Assembly (NCBI RefSeq): GCF_010685995.1
Contig: NZ_JAAGWK010000024.1
Location: 1 to 64,000, forward strand
DNA length: 64,000 nucleotides
DNA from: Goekera deserti
GTDB lineage: Bacteria; Actinomycetota; Actinomycetes; Mycobacteriales; Geodermatophilaceae
Direction of reading: 5' to 3'
Numbering within the stretch: the first letter of the stretch is position 1; each line of letters begins with the position of its first letter. The notes beneath the pieces are model-generated. The model did no database searches, had not been told where the DNA came from, and saw only the letters and a program-made list of their open reading frames with translations. Of this stretch, positions 27,601-35,771 are shown in pieces. Both the position numbers and the translations under genes were made by a program.

Positions 27601-29627
27601 GGTCGCCGGCCTGGTCGCCGGCCGAGGAGACCGGTACGCCGTCCGCGGCGTGGGACGCACCGGCCACCTCGACGTCGACGACGTCGTGGGACCTCGACCT
27701 GCCCGCCGCCGAGCCCGCCCCCGCGTGGGAGTCGAGCATCTTCGCCGACCTGCTGGCCAGTTTCGGCGGCCCGGCGTGGGAGCCCCCGGCGCTCACTGCG
27801 CACGTGGCCACGGAGGACACCGGCACCACCCTGGAGCCGCTGCACACCTGGGAGCACACCAGCTCCTGGGAGCCCTCGACCACGGCGTCCGAGACCGGCA
27901 GCACCTGGGAGCCCGCCGGTGGCTGGGAGCTCACCAACTCCTGGGAGCCCACGCCGGACGTCCTCACCCCGAGCGCCGGGACCGGCTCGAGCTGGGACAG
28001 CGCCGGCAGCTGGGACACCGGCACGTCGACGGACGTCGACCCGGCGGCCGTCACCGACGACCCGTCGGACGCGGTGGACGGCGGCACGGGCACCAGCTGG
28101 GCGGAGATCGCGCTGCGGGTGGGCGTGGAGCCCTCGCGCACCCGTCGCCGGCACCGCTACGACGACGAGACGCCCGCCGAGGCCGAGACCGTGCCGGACA
28201 TCTCCAGCTTCGACGAGGGTGTGTCCTTCGCCGAGGCCGGCCCCATGTCGGCCGACGCCGCCCGCCGGGCGTTCGCCGCGCACGACCTGCTGGGCCGCTT
28301 CACCGCCCGCCGGTTCGCCGAGGAGACGCTGCCCGCAGCCCTGCTCGACGACCCGACGCTCGACCTCGAGCAGGCCCCGGTCAGCCGGGCCCGGCACGCC
28401 GCGGGCGAGCGCGGCCAGGACGGCGGTCCCGGCCAGGTCACCCACGCCGAGATCACCCGCACCCTGCTGACCGAGACGACCCACGCCTCGACCACGCGCT
28501 CGCAGACCACGCGGGCCCAGTTCACCCACGCCGAGCTGAGCTGGACCGAGGTGGTCGAGGAGGCCACCGACGTCCGCGACGAGCTCTGCCCCGCCGTCGT
28601 CCCGTCGCTGGAGTCCGCGGTGGACACGTCGGTGGAGGAACCGTCGTGGCCCACCGACGCGACCATGGTGATGCCGCCGCTGTCGCTGCTCCCGCCGAAC
28701 CGGGTGCCGCCGATGTCGGTGCGGACGCCGCCGGTGCTGAGCCGCCGGATGCTCCCGCCCGCCGTCCGTGGCACCGCGTCCCTGCCGGCCGGCCGGTCCG
28801 GGCCGGGGTCGCTGGCGCTGCCCGCGGCGCGGGGTCCCCGCACGGACGGCGGTGGCCTGCGCGAGCTGACCGGTGCCCCGGCTCCGGCGGCGCGGCTGGC
28901 CGCGGTGACCCAGCTGGTGCACCGCCGGCGCAACGACCTGGTCACCCAGGCGTCCACCCAGCTGATCAGCCAGCTGCGTGCGCTCGGCATGCCGGACTTC
29001 CTGCTGGACGCCGACTTCGCCGCGGACGCGACGAGCCGGGGCACCTACTCGGCCCTGGCGTCGGTGCTGTCGGCGCACCTGCCCACGCCGCCCGCGGTGC
29101 CCGCCGGCGCCGGTGACGTGCTGATGCTGGTGGGGCCGGGCTCGGAGGCGCTGAGCACCGCGCGGGCCGTCGCCGCGCACCAGCGCCTGGACCACGAGCG
29201 GATCCAGTGGGCCTCGCCCGGGGCGCTGGCCTGCCTGGCGCCGGAGTCGATGCGGGTCTCCAACACCGAGACCGCGATCGAGCGGCGCCGGTGGACCCGG
29301 GCGGCGGGGACGGTCACCATCGTCGCCGTCGACGCCCCGCTGCGCAGCGGTCCGAGTGCCTGGGTCCAGGAGATGATCGACATCTGGACGCCGACCGCCG
29401 TGTGGGGCGTCGTGGACGCCACCCGCAAGCCCGAGGACCTGTCGCAGTGGCTGACGAACCTGCCTCGACTGGACGCCGTGGCGGTGGCCGAGTGTGACGC
29501 GAGCGCCGACCCGGCGGCCATGCTGCAGCACGTGCCGGTGCCGGTGGCGCTGGTCGACGGTGCGCCGGCCACCGCGTTCCGCTGGGCGTCGCTGCTGTCC
29601 GAGCGGCTGGAGGTCTCGGGACGATGA
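24648..29627 (+). CDS. Giant FlhF-like protein with long repetitive centre and degenerate GTPase domain
   Basis: This 1659-residue product follows flhA directly, the normal place of flhF (SRP-type GTPase setting flagellar position). Residues 1-55 resemble the FlhF N-terminus (REGAIEAARDMYGPSVRING, then GGVMGFFSAERFVAEV). Residues about 1415-1659 resemble the FlhF NG domain. However, the P-loop position reads VGPGSEALST (about 1494-1503) without GK, the DTAGR position reads VDAPLRSG, and the TKxD position reads ECDAS. GTP binding is therefore unlikely. Residues about 60-1400 are low-complexity, rich in Ala, Pro, Tyr, Gln, with tandem blocks and a Trp-Glu-Pro-rich part (about 980-1130). FlhF descent is inferred from both ends and synteny. 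Confidence 0.7.
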   Translation: MLSLSAESATREGAIEAARDMYGPSVRINGIRRVRTGGVMGFFSAERFVAEVDLPDVDDDRPVARPGRSGGAIPRTSTPRATPQPDRPAGPRAAAPAPRANTTRRRGSFVDEHGEEWIDDWVDEWVDQPADPPRGAGALGGARAAAPAMPSGWDIADAPAPRAGRPTAADPVEELAALLGSTDAPAAGVYSKQQPAAPAAPAGDGRPAVRQARDTRTAESSVGLPRSRQSAASPRTGSGSAVPAPRSGASAAGRGMPRPGEPSSAQFPAAPSGSTSSRAAAPAATPARAPRAAAKPKAAPPRTPSARAAKPTTGGSLSPFAAALARMVDSDDQVLVAVESAQTPAQELLPPAIEKAGTYVAPVEEHAEPVEQQADLVEQHAEPVAEVPAARPVAAPVGAAPVAAVPAPVPAEQSVAAEQYAPAEQHVPAQQYATTEQHVPAQQYATAEQHVPAEQYAPAEQVVPAVPSAASELPAAPVVPAAPEPVWSGSPTAQPMPAAQPVAALQPVPAAQPMPDGYSGQPVPAGYAAQPLYAGYTVPAAPGQAHPEHGAAHPAPAGHPASYPAPAGHVGHPVTPAGFAPSPGHPGFATPEAYAAPAGYAAPAGYAAPAGYAAPQPSPGAEGHAAQAYGTPQSYAAPQSYAAPQSYAAPQSYAAPQSYAAPQTHAAPQAHAAQAHAAQAPATQPGHPGSTPPAEFAAQHGHPAQLSAAGQHGHPYAIGPEHGVPTDTVSPYAAPQEHAGPSPYAAPQEHPGPSPYAAPHGYVAPSPYAAPAEQDPYATPAALPPAYAAPAGHDRLPEQAAAPAPDAGAHVAPDAAVQHAGHVVPAVAPAAPAVHVAEPAVHAVPQVLHADPAGARYVEVATAQAPASEALSAPVPADAGRALPPTPTTVEFSAPTGHDAPVEYDVPALPAGGGSAMDLWSDVVPAVRASSGRHRHAAEAPAAAPVADVPAVDWYSPYADVAATPVTPDSTWRVEPLAALESSTWSPAWSPAEETGTPSAAWDAPATSTSTTSWDLDLPAAEPAPAWESSIFADLLASFGGPAWEPPALTAHVATEDTGTTLEPLHTWEHTSSWEPSTTASETGSTWEPAGGWELTNSWEPTPDVLTPSAGTGSSWDSAGSWDTGTSTDVDPAAVTDDPSDAVDGGTGTSWAEIALRVGVEPSRTRRRHRYDDETPAEAETVPDISSFDEGVSFAEAGPMSADAARRAFAAHDLLGRFTARRFAEETLPAALLDDPTLDLEQAPVSRARHAAGERGQDGGPGQVTHAEITRTLLTETTHASTTRSQTTRAQFTHAELSWTEVVEEATDVRDELCPAVVPSLESAVDTSVEEPSWPTDATMVMPPLSLLPPNRVPPMSVRTPPVLSRRMLPPAVRGTASLPAGRSGPGSLALPAARGPRTDGGGLRELTGAPAPAARLAAVTQLVHRRRNDLVTQASTQLISQLRALGMPDFLLDADFAADATSRGTYSALASVLSAHLPTPPAVPAGAGDVLMLVGPGSEALSTARAVAAHQRLDHERIQWASPGALACLAPESMRVSNTETAIERRRWTRAAGTVTIVAVDAPLRSGPSAWVQEMIDIWTPTAVWGVVDATRKPEDLSQWLTNLPRLDAVAVAECDASADPAAMLQHVPVPVALVDGAPATAFRWASLLSERLEVSGR
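25915..26030 (+). repeat. 36-bp tandem repeat inside the FlhF-like gene
   Basis: About three near-identical 36-bp units encode the 12-residue unit EQHVPAQQYATx. The nucleotide identity between units is high, which points to recent slippage or unequal crossing-over rather than only protein-level selection. Confidence 0.8.
26425..26494 (+). repeat. 18-bp tandem repeat encoding GYAAPA
   Basis: Nearly identical 18-bp units (GGCTCCGGCGGGGTACGC phase) encode repeated GYAAPA. The array lies in the disordered centre of the FlhF-like protein. Confidence 0.8.
26536..26700 (+). repeat. 18-bp tandem repeat encoding QSYAAP and variants
   Basis: Five QSYAAP units are followed by the variants QTHAAP, QAHAAQ and AHAAQ. 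Units are 18 bp and differ by only a few third-position changes. A related SPYAAPQEH block follows at 26838-26990. Confidence 0.8.
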
Positions 29628-29863
29628 GCCCGTTCCGCGGTGACGTGCTGCTGCTGGCGGCGCTCTTCGCGCTGCCGGTGGTGGCACTGACCCTGCGCGG
29701 GGACCTGTCGACCCAGGACCTGACGGCCCGGCTGCCCTGGTGCCTGCTGGCCGGCTGGCTGGTGGTGTCGGTCGTGCGGTTCGCCGCCCGGCCGGCCGCC
29801 CCCGCCCCGGCCCGCGGCGCCGCGGCCGCCGAGCCCACCCCCGCCCCGGAGGACGCCGGCTGA
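29624..29863 (+). CDS. Small two-helix membrane protein after the FlhF-like gene
   Basis: This 79-residue protein overlaps the FlhF-like gene by ATGA. It has two likely membrane helices (about residues 8-22 and 38-55) and a Pro/Ala/Glu-rich tail. I do not recognise a family. Translational coupling and the end-of-operon position suggest it works with the FlhF-like protein, for example as a membrane partner. That is inference. A convergent terminator follows. Confidence 0.7.
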   Translation: MSPFRGDVLLLAALFALPVVALTLRGDLSTQDLTARLPWCLLAGWLVVSVVRFAARPAAPAPARGAAAAEPTPAPEDAG

Positions 29864-29983
29864 GGCCAGCGGACGCGTTGGCCGGTGATCCGCGCCCCGG
29901 TCGACCTGGGCGCTCCCCGGTACCCCTCCGACCGGGCGCGTTGCCCGCTGCCCACGGCAGCGCCCAGGCGGCAGCGCCCCCCG

Positions 29984-30015
29984 CGGCGGTGGGCGGCCGG
30001 GGCCGCCCACCGCCG
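29984..30015. terminator. Bidirectional terminator between flagellar block and phoH
   Basis: A perfect 15-bp stem (29984-29998 pairing with 30001-30015) has a 2-base loop and lies between two converging genes. It marks the end of the flagellar block. Confidence 0.75.
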
Positions 30016-30020
30016 GTGGG

Positions 30021-31313
30021 TCAGAGCGGCAGGTCCTCCAGCATCTCGGTGACCAGCGCGGCGATCGGGGAGCGCTCGGAGCGGGTCAGGGTGACGTGCG
30101 CGAAGAGCGGGTGGCCCTTGAGGGCCTCGATCACCGCGGTGACGCCGTCGTGCCGGCCGACGCGCAGGTTGTCCCGCTGGGCGACGTCGTGGGTGAGCAC
30201 CACCCGCGAGTTGGTGCCCAGCCGGGAGAGCACGGTCAGCAGCACGCCGCGCTCCAGCGACTGTGCCTCGTCCACGATCACGAACGAGTCGTGCAGCGAC
30301 CGGCCCCGGATGTGGGTCAGCGGGAGCACCTCGATCAGGCCGCGGGCGGCGATCTCGGCGGTGACCTCCTTGCTGACCAGCGCACCCAGGGTGTCGAACA
30401 CCGCCTGCGCCCAGGGGGCCATCTTCTCGCCCTCGCTGCCGGGCAGGTAGCCGAGCTCCTGCCCGCCGACGGCGTACAGCGGGCGGAAGATCACCACCTT
30501 CTTGTGCGCTCGGCGCTCCATCACCGACTCCAGGCCGGCGCACAGCGCCAGCGCCGACTTGCCGGTGCCGGCCCGGCCGCCCATCGAGACGATGCCGATC
30601 TCCGGGTCGAGCAGCAGGTCCAGGGCGATGCGCTGCTCGGCGGAGCGGCCGTGCAGGCCGAAGGCGTCCCGGTCACCCCGGACCAGCCGTACGTTCTTGT
30701 CCGGCAGCACCCGGCCCAGCGCCGACCCCCGGGAGGACAGCAGCACCAGGCCGGTGTGCGTGGGCAGCTCGGCGGCGGCGGGCACGAACGCGGTGCCGGC
30801 GGTGTACAGCGCGTTGATCTCGCCGTCCTCCAGCGTCAGCTCGCTCATCCCGCTCCAGCCGGCGTCGACGGCGTTGTGCAGCCGGTACTCGTCGGTGTCC
30901 AGGCCGACGGCCGCTGCCTTGACGCGCAACGGGACGTCCTTGGTCACCAGGCAGACCTCGCGGCCGTCGGTGCGCAGGTTGAGCGCCACGACCATGATCC
31001 GGCTGTCGTTGGAGTCGTTGCGGAACCCGGCGGGGAGCACCGAGGCGTCGCTGTGGTTCAGCTCGACGTGCAGCGTGCCGCCGTCCCCGACCGGGACGGG
31101 CGCGTCCAGCCGGCCGTGGGTGACGCGCAGCTCGTCGAGTATCCGCAGTGCCTGACGGGCGAACCAGCCCAGCTCCGGGTGGTTGCGCTTGTCCTCGAGC
31201 TCCCCGATGACGACCAGGGGCAGCACCACGTCGTGACCGTCGAACCGGAGCATGGCACCCGGGTCGGACAGCAGGACGGAGGTGTCGAGGACGTAGGTGC
31301 GGCGTGGACTCAC
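30021..31313 (-). CDS. PhoH-like protein with PIN domain (PhoH2 type)
   Basis: PhoH2 proteins combine a PIN ribonuclease domain with a PhoH ATPase/helicase domain and unwind and cut RNA. The 430-residue product has the PIN domain at about residues 7-150, with acidic residues Asp10 in VLDTS and Asp126 in LVTKD. The PhoH domain at about 215-425 has Walker A GRAGTGKS (246-253) and Walker B VIVDEAQ (345-351). The mycobacterial homologue has nearly the same length. The GTG at 31313 has a GGGAG ribosome site 7 bases upstream; upstream open frame to 31529 is Pro/Gly-rich and not conserved. Confidence 0.92.
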   Translation of the reverse strand: MSPRRTYVLDTSVLLSDPGAMLRFDGHDVVLPLVVIGELEDKRNHPELGWFARQALRILDELRVTHGRLDAPVPVGDGGTLHVELNHSDASVLPAGFRNDSNDSRIMVVALNLRTDGREVCLVTKDVPLRVKAAAVGLDTDEYRLHNAVDAGWSGMSELTLEDGEINALYTAGTAFVPAAAELPTHTGLVLLSSRGSALGRVLPDKNVRLVRGDRDAFGLHGRSAEQRIALDLLLDPEIGIVSMGGRAGTGKSALALCAGLESVMERRAHKKVVIFRPLYAVGGQELGYLPGSEGEKMAPWAQAVFDTLGALVSKEVTAEIAARGLIEVLPLTHIRGRSLHDSFVIVDEAQSLERGVLLTVLSRLGTNSRVVLTHDVAQRDNLRVGRHDGVTAVIEALKGHPLFAHVTLTRSERSPIAALVTEMLEDLPL

Positions 31314-31465
31314 GTGTCGACTCCCGAGGGGCGCGGAGTGCGCCCCGGATCGAAGGTGGCCGGGCCCCGGCGCAGGGGCCAGGACTCGGCCCCCCTGGTC
31401 GACTGACTCCATCGCACCATCCGGGCCTCCCGTGGGGCGCGAGGAGTGCTCACGTCCCGCCACCG

Positions 31466-31490
31466 ACGCTAGGCCCGATCCGTCACCCAG
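31466..31490 (-). promoter_or_regulatory. Possible promoter of the phoH gene
   Basis: On the - strand, TAGCGT (31471-31466) fits the actinobacterial -10 pattern TANNNT, about 150 bases before the phoH start. No convincing -35 element is visible. The 222-base gap 31314-31535 holds no gene. Confidence 0.3.
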
Positions 31491-31535
31491 GACAGACACC
31501 GACACGCTTTCGAGTGACGCTTGGGACAACGGACA

Positions 31536-32294
31536 TCAACTGGACTCCGCCCGGAAACGTCGGACGCCGAACGCCCACCCCAGGACGCCGAGCGCGACCG
31601 TCAGTGCGGCCCCCCACCACGCGGTCGCACTGCCGTAGTCACCGTCGAAGAACGCCCGGGTGCCGCTGACCACGTGCTTGAGCGGGTTGACGTCGCTCAC
31701 CGCCTGCAGCCAGCCGGGGGCCAGCGTCATCGGCAGCAGGATGCCGGACAGCAGCAGGATGGGCAGCACGAAGGCGTTCAGCAGCGGCGCGAACGCGTCC
31801 TCGCTCTTCAGCGTCAAGGCCAGCGCGTAGGAGATGGAGGCGAACGCCGCCCCGAGCACCGCGATGACCACCAGGGTGAGCAGCACGCCGAGCACCGGTG
31901 CGCGCAGGCCCAGCGGGATCGACACGAGCACCAGCAGCGTGCCCTGCACCAGCAGGACGACGACGTCGCGCAGCACCCGCCCGAGCAGCAGCGCCGTGCG
32001 GCTGGCCGGCGTGACCCGCTGGCTCTCGATGACCCCGGCGCGGTACTCCGCGATCAGGCCGAAGCCGACGAACAACGCACCGAAGATGCCCAGCTGCACC
32101 AGGATGCCGGGCACGAAGAGCTGGTAGGCGTTGCCGGACCCCAGCTGACCGGACAGCGGCTCGAGCAGTGGCCCGAACAGCACGATGTAGAGGATCGGCT
32201 GCATCAGGCTGATCACCAGCCAGGCCGGGTTGCGCAGCGACATCCGCATCGCCCGGGCGAAGACGGTGTAGGTGTCGCGGGCCAGGACGCTCAT
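31536..32294 (-). CDS. ABC transporter permease (DrrB/ABC-2 type)
   Basis: This is the membrane subunit of an ABC-2 exporter of the daunorubicin-resistance type. The 252-residue product has six membrane helices, with the ABC-2 pattern FGALFVGFGLIAEYRAGVIE followed by RVTPASRTALLLGRVLRDV. The ATG at 32294 overlaps the ATPase stop by 4 bases, so the two are co-translated. An open frame continues upstream inside the ATPase gene and is a shadow. The substrate cannot be told from sequence. Confidence 0.92.
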   Translation of the reverse strand: MSVLARDTYTVFARAMRMSLRNPAWLVISLMQPILYIVLFGPLLEPLSGQLGSGNAYQLFVPGILVQLGIFGALFVGFGLIAEYRAGVIESQRVTPASRTALLLGRVLRDVVVLLVQGTLLVLVSIPLGLRAPVLGVLLTLVVIAVLGAAFASISYALALTLKSEDAFAPLLNAFVLPILLLSGILLPMTLAPGWLQAVSDVNPLKHVVSGTRAFFDGDYGSATAWWGAALTVALGVLGWAFGVRRFRAESS

Positions 32295-33271
32295 GCCGGC
32301 ACCCCCTCCGGCGCCGGGGCGCCCTCCTCGCGCAGGGACCGGCCGGTGAGCCCGAGGAACACGTCGTCCAGGCTGGGACGGCGGCTCTCGATGCCCGCCA
32401 CGACCAGGCCCGCGGCGTCCAGCTCGCGCACCAGCTGGACCAGGGCGGACCCGCCGTGCGGCACCCGGCCCACCACCTGACGCCCGCTGACCACGGCGGA
32501 CTCCGCACCGACCAGGCCGTCGACCAGCCGGGCGATCGGCGCCGCCTCGTCGTCCCGGCTCGCGGTCACGGTGAGCACGTCCCCGCCCACCTGGGACTTC
32601 AGCTCGTCCGGCGTGCCCGAGGCGACGATGGCGCCGTGGTCGATGACCAGGATCCGGTCGCACAGCGCGTCGGCCTCGTCCAGGTAGTGGGTGGTGAGGA
32701 ACACCGTGGTGCCGCGCTCCTCGCGCAGGCCCCGGATGTGCTGCCACAGGTTGGCCCGGGCCTGCGGGTCCAGCCCGGTGGTCGGCTCGTCGAGGAACAC
32801 CAGCTCCGGCACGTGCACCAGGCCCAGTGCGATGTCCAGCCGGCGGCGCTGACCGCCGGACATGGCCCGGGGCTGGCGCTCCCAGAGCCCGTCCAGGTCC
32901 AGCTCGCGGAACAGCTGCTTGCCCCGGGCGGTGGCGTCGGCGGTGCTGATGCCGTACAGCCGGGCGTGGTCGACCACCTCCTCACCGGCCCGCGCCTCCG
33001 GCGCGGTGGACCCGCTCTGCGAGACGTACCCGATGCGCCGGCGCACCCCGACCGGGTCGGCGACCAGGTCGCAGCCGGCCACGGTGGCGGTGCCGGAGGT
33101 GGGGGCGAGCAGCGTGGTGAGCATGCGCAGCGTGGTGGTCTTGCCGGCGCCGTTGGGGCCCAGGAAACCGACGATCTCGCCGGCGTCGACGTCGAGGTCC
33201 ACACCGTCGACGGCGCGCACCTCCTGCTTCTTCTTCCGGAAGGTGCGGGCCAGGCCGCGCGCGTGGATCAC
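32291..33271 (-). CDS. ABC transporter ATP-binding protein (DrrA type)
   Basis: This is the nucleotide-binding subunit of the exporter with the downstream permease. The 326-residue product has Walker A GPNGAGKT (about residues 39-46), signature MSGGQRRRLDIA, Walker B LVFLDEPTTGLD, the H-loop in TTHYLDEAD, and a C-terminal extension with RRPSLDDVFLGLTG as in DrrA proteins. Length fits this subfamily (about 310-330). All catalytic motifs are present. Confidence 0.95.
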   Translation of the reverse strand: MIHARGLARTFRKKKQEVRAVDGVDLDVDAGEIVGFLGPNGAGKTTTLRMLTTLLAPTSGTATVAGCDLVADPVGVRRRIGYVSQSGSTAPEARAGEEVVDHARLYGISTADATARGKQLFRELDLDGLWERQPRAMSGGQRRRLDIALGLVHVPELVFLDEPTTGLDPQARANLWQHIRGLREERGTTVFLTTHYLDEADALCDRILVIDHGAIVASGTPDELKSQVGGDVLTVTASRDDEAAPIARLVDGLVGAESAVVSGRQVVGRVPHGGSALVQLVRELDAAGLVVAGIESRRPSLDDVFLGLTGRSLREEGAPAPEGVPA

Positions 33272-33325
33272 CCGTGCAGTGTCGGTCCTGGCACCGACAG
33301 AACGCCACGGCGTTCCGGCCGGCGC

Positions 33326-33520
33326 TCACCATGCGTCCGGCAGCTCCTCCTCGCGCACCGGGCGCAACGCGGGGGCGGCCCAGACGAGCGGGACCAGCAG
33401 CACCAGCCACTCCGCCGCGATGCCGCCCACCCACAGCAGGCCGAGCACCAGGAACAGCGCCAGCCAGCCGGCCGACCACAGCCGCAGGGCGCGCCGCTCG
33501 CGGGCGGGCCGGCGGGGCAC
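33326..33520 (-). CDS. Small membrane protein, two helices
   Basis: This hypothetical protein is 64 residues from the GTG at 33520, which lies one base after the stop codon of the DUF885 gene. It begins with an Arg-rich segment and has two hydrophobic helices (about residues 16-32 and 36-50), then an acidic end (VREEELPDAW). A longer form from 33577 would run into the DUF885 gene. No family recognised. It is probably co-transcribed with the DUF885 gene. Confidence 0.6.
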   Translation of the reverse strand: MPRRPARERRALRLWSAGWLALFLVLGLLWVGGIAAEWLVLLVPLVWAAPALRPVREEELPDAW

Positions 33521-33521
33521 G

Positions 33522-34805
33522 TCAGCCCACGGGACCGGGCACACGCCCGGAGGCACCGAGGGAGGTGCCCGCGGCACCGGCCGTCGCCGTCGAGCCGGCC
33601 AGCTCCGCGGTCACCCGAGCCGGGGTGAGCGGCTCGTCCAGCAGCCGGAGGAACCGGTCGGCGACCGGCTGCGCCGCCGGTCGGGCACCCAGCCAGCGGG
33701 CGAGCAGCTCGTAGCCCTCGACGTAGGTGGAGATGTAGGCCCGCCACAGCGGGTCGGTGAGGAAGCGCAGCTGCTGGGTGGCGCGCTCACGGCTGACCAG
33801 CGACCAGCGCTGCAGGTGCGCGACCACGTCGTCGACGTCGGCGCCCCGGTCGTGCAGCATCAGCGCGGCGTCCTGCCGTACCCGGTTCAGCGGCGCCGCG
33901 GCGGCCGCGACCCGCTCGGCCAGCTCGCCGTCGAAGTGCAGCCCCAGGTCGCCGAGCACCTCCGCGGACCAGGCCCCCCAGCCGGTGCCGACGGCGGCCT
34001 CGACACCCAGGTCGGCCAGCCCCTCGGCCATCAGGCACTCCGGGGTGTTGACCAGGAACACGGTGTGCTCGGTGCGGCCGTCCCGGGCCACCAGACCGAG
34101 CTCCTTGCGGCAGTGCTCGGTGTGGTGACCGGGATAGCTCTCGTGCGCGACCAGGTGCGGCAGCTGGCCCAGCCGGTGCGGCAGGTCGGCGTTGATCGCC
34201 ACGCGGGACCGGAAGTCGCCCTCGTAGTAGTTGAAGCCCGACCACGGCTTGTCGGTGACCACCTCGTAGCGCACCGTCTCGGTCTCCGGGAGGCCGTACC
34301 GACCGCGCACCCGGTCGCGCAGCGCGCTGGACAGCGCGTGCACCGCCGCCTCCAGCCGGTCCGGCGGGCACTCCTCCCGCCGGCGGTGCGCGGCGTACCG
34401 CTCGGCCAGCGACCCCTGGCCGGGCAGCAGCCGCACCAGCTCGGCGTGCGCGGCGGCGTACGTGGCCGGGTCGCCGAGCTCGACGTCGACCTGGAAGTAG
34501 GCCTTCACCTCCTCCACGAAGCCCACCGGCTCGCCGCCTATCTTGCGGGCCGAGCACTCCAGGCCGACCAGCTGGCCGCGCAGGTACTCCGCCCGGTCGG
34601 CCGCCAGCCGGGCGGAGTCGAGCTCGCGCAGCAGCGCCCGGGCCTGGTCGCGCAGCTGCGCCGGGGTGGGCGCCGGCTCGTCCAGCACCTGGGCGCGCAG
34701 CCGCGGGTCACCGGTGTACGCGTCGACGAACCCGGCCTCCACGCGGTCGAACCGCAGCCCCAGACGCACGTACTCCAGAGGGACGTCGACCGCGCCGGCT
34801 GCCAT
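33522..34805 (-). CDS. DUF885 family protein, putative metallopeptidase-like
   Basis: The 427-residue product contains HESYPGHHTEH, close to the HExxxGHH motif of DUF885 proteins, which are thought to be zinc-dependent peptidases. A second conserved Glu-containing segment ECLMAEGLADLG follows about 40 residues later. No signal peptide is seen. The ATG at 34805 (MAAGAVDVPLEYVRL) is chosen over an upstream start that adds 11 unconserved residues. The C-terminal 25 residues are Ala/Gly-rich. Enzymatic activity is inferred from the motif. Confidence 0.85.
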   Translation of the reverse strand: MAAGAVDVPLEYVRLGLRFDRVEAGFVDAYTGDPRLRAQVLDEPAPTPAQLRDQARALLRELDSARLAADRAEYLRGQLVGLECSARKIGGEPVGFVEEVKAYFQVDVELGDPATYAAAHAELVRLLPGQGSLAERYAAHRRREECPPDRLEAAVHALSSALRDRVRGRYGLPETETVRYEVVTDKPWSGFNYYEGDFRSRVAINADLPHRLGQLPHLVAHESYPGHHTEHCRKELGLVARDGRTEHTVFLVNTPECLMAEGLADLGVEAAVGTGWGAWSAEVLGDLGLHFDGELAERVAAAAAPLNRVRQDAALMLHDRGADVDDVVAHLQRWSLVSRERATQQLRFLTDPLWRAYISTYVEGYELLARWLGARPAAQPVADRFLRLLDEPLTPARVTAELAGSTATAGAAGTSLGASGRVPGPVG

Positions 34806-34859
34806 GCCCCGAGTGTCCCAGGCGCGCCCCCGGCACACCGGCGGGCCCCGGACGCGCGC

Positions 34860-35639
34860 TCAGCCGCCGAAGCGGCGGTGCCGGGCGGAGTAGTCGCGCA
34901 GGGCGCGCAGGAAGTCGATCCGGCGGAAGTCCGGCCAGTAGACGTCGGTGAAGTGGAACTCCGCGTTGGCCGTCTGCCACAGCAGGAAACCGCTCAGCCG
35001 CTGCTCGCCGCTGGTGCGGATGACCAGGTCCGGGTCGGGCTGGCCACGGGTGTACAGGTGCTCGGCGATGTGGTCCGGGTGCAGCTGCTCGACGAGGGCG
35101 TCCATCGAGGTGCCCTGCTCGGCGTGCGCGGTCAGCAGCGACCGGACGGCGTCGACGATCTCCCGGCGCCCTCCGTACCCGACCGCCAGGTTGACGCTGG
35201 CACCGGGCCGGTGCCGGGTGTCCTCCTCGGCCTGCTTGAGCACCGCGGCGGTCTCGGCGGGCAGCAGCTCCAGCGCCCCCATCGCCCGCAGGTGCCAGCG
35301 GCGACCCGGACCGGCGAGGTCGGTGGCGACGCCCTCGATGATCCGCAGCAGCGGGGTGAGCTCGGGCTCGGGGCGGGTGAGGTTGTCGGTGGAGAGCAGG
35401 AAGAGCGTGACCACCTCGACGCCGGCGTCGTCGCACCAGCCGAGCAGGTCGGCGATCTTGTCCGCGCCGCGGCGGTGGCCGTCGTTGACGTCCTCCAGGC
35501 CGATCGCCCGCGCCCAGCGGCGGTTGCCGTCGATGATCACGCCCACGTGACGCGGTGTGTCCGCCCCGACGAGCGAGCGGGACAGCCGCCGCTCGTAGAT
35601 GCCGACCAGCGCGCTGCGGACCCGCTGACGCACCCCCAT
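34860..35639 (-). CDS. Isoprenyl transferase (short-chain cis-prenyl diphosphate synthase)
   Basis: This enzyme condenses isopentenyl diphosphate with an allylic primer in cis geometry. The 259-residue product has the UppS-family motifs: VGVIIDGNRRWAR with catalytic Asp37, LFLLSTDNLTRP, AVGYGGRREIVDA, DLVIRTSGEQRLSGFLLWQ and EFHFTDVYWPDF. In mycobacteria the gene next to a hemolysin III gene makes Z,E-farnesyl diphosphate; the same neighbour is here at 35772, so a short-chain product is likely. The ATG at 35639 is chosen; a GTG three codons upstream is possible. Confidence 0.92.
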   Translation of the reverse strand: MGVRQRVRSALVGIYERRLSRSLVGADTPRHVGVIIDGNRRWARAIGLEDVNDGHRRGADKIADLLGWCDDAGVEVVTLFLLSTDNLTRPEPELTPLLRIIEGVATDLAGPGRRWHLRAMGALELLPAETAAVLKQAEEDTRHRPGASVNLAVGYGGRREIVDAVRSLLTAHAEQGTSMDALVEQLHPDHIAEHLYTRGQPDPDLVIRTSGEQRLSGFLLWQTANAEFHFTDVYWPDFRRIDFLRALRDYSARHRRFGG

Positions 35640-35759
35640 GGCGAGCACCCTAGGGGCTGGGCACCGGCTCCGCGCCCCCCCGGCGTCCCGGGGCGTCGGC
35701 CGGGGCGCCGCTGGGTCAGCTCACAGCCTCGCCCGGGTGCACACGCACCTACCGGACCG

Positions 35760-35765
35760 TAGCCT
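35760..35765 (+). promoter_or_regulatory. Likely -10 element, leaderless hemolysin III transcript
   Basis: TAGCCT fits TANNNT and lies exactly six bases before the ATG at 35772, so transcription would start at the initiation codon. A ribosome binding site is missing, in agreement with a leaderless message. Confidence 0.5.
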
Positions 35766-35771
35766 CGGCGC

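Noticed and set aside
24606-29687. Frame of 1693 codons on the - strand opposite the FlhF-like gene
   Set aside because: Its Arg/Gly/Val-rich translation mirrors the codon bias of the + strand gene. The + gene has FlhF-like ends and an operon context, the - frame has neither.
33326-33577. 83-residue version of the small membrane protein
   Set aside because: It would overlap the DUF885 gene by 56 bases; the GTG one base after the DUF885 stop gives a cleaner 64-residue protein with both helices.
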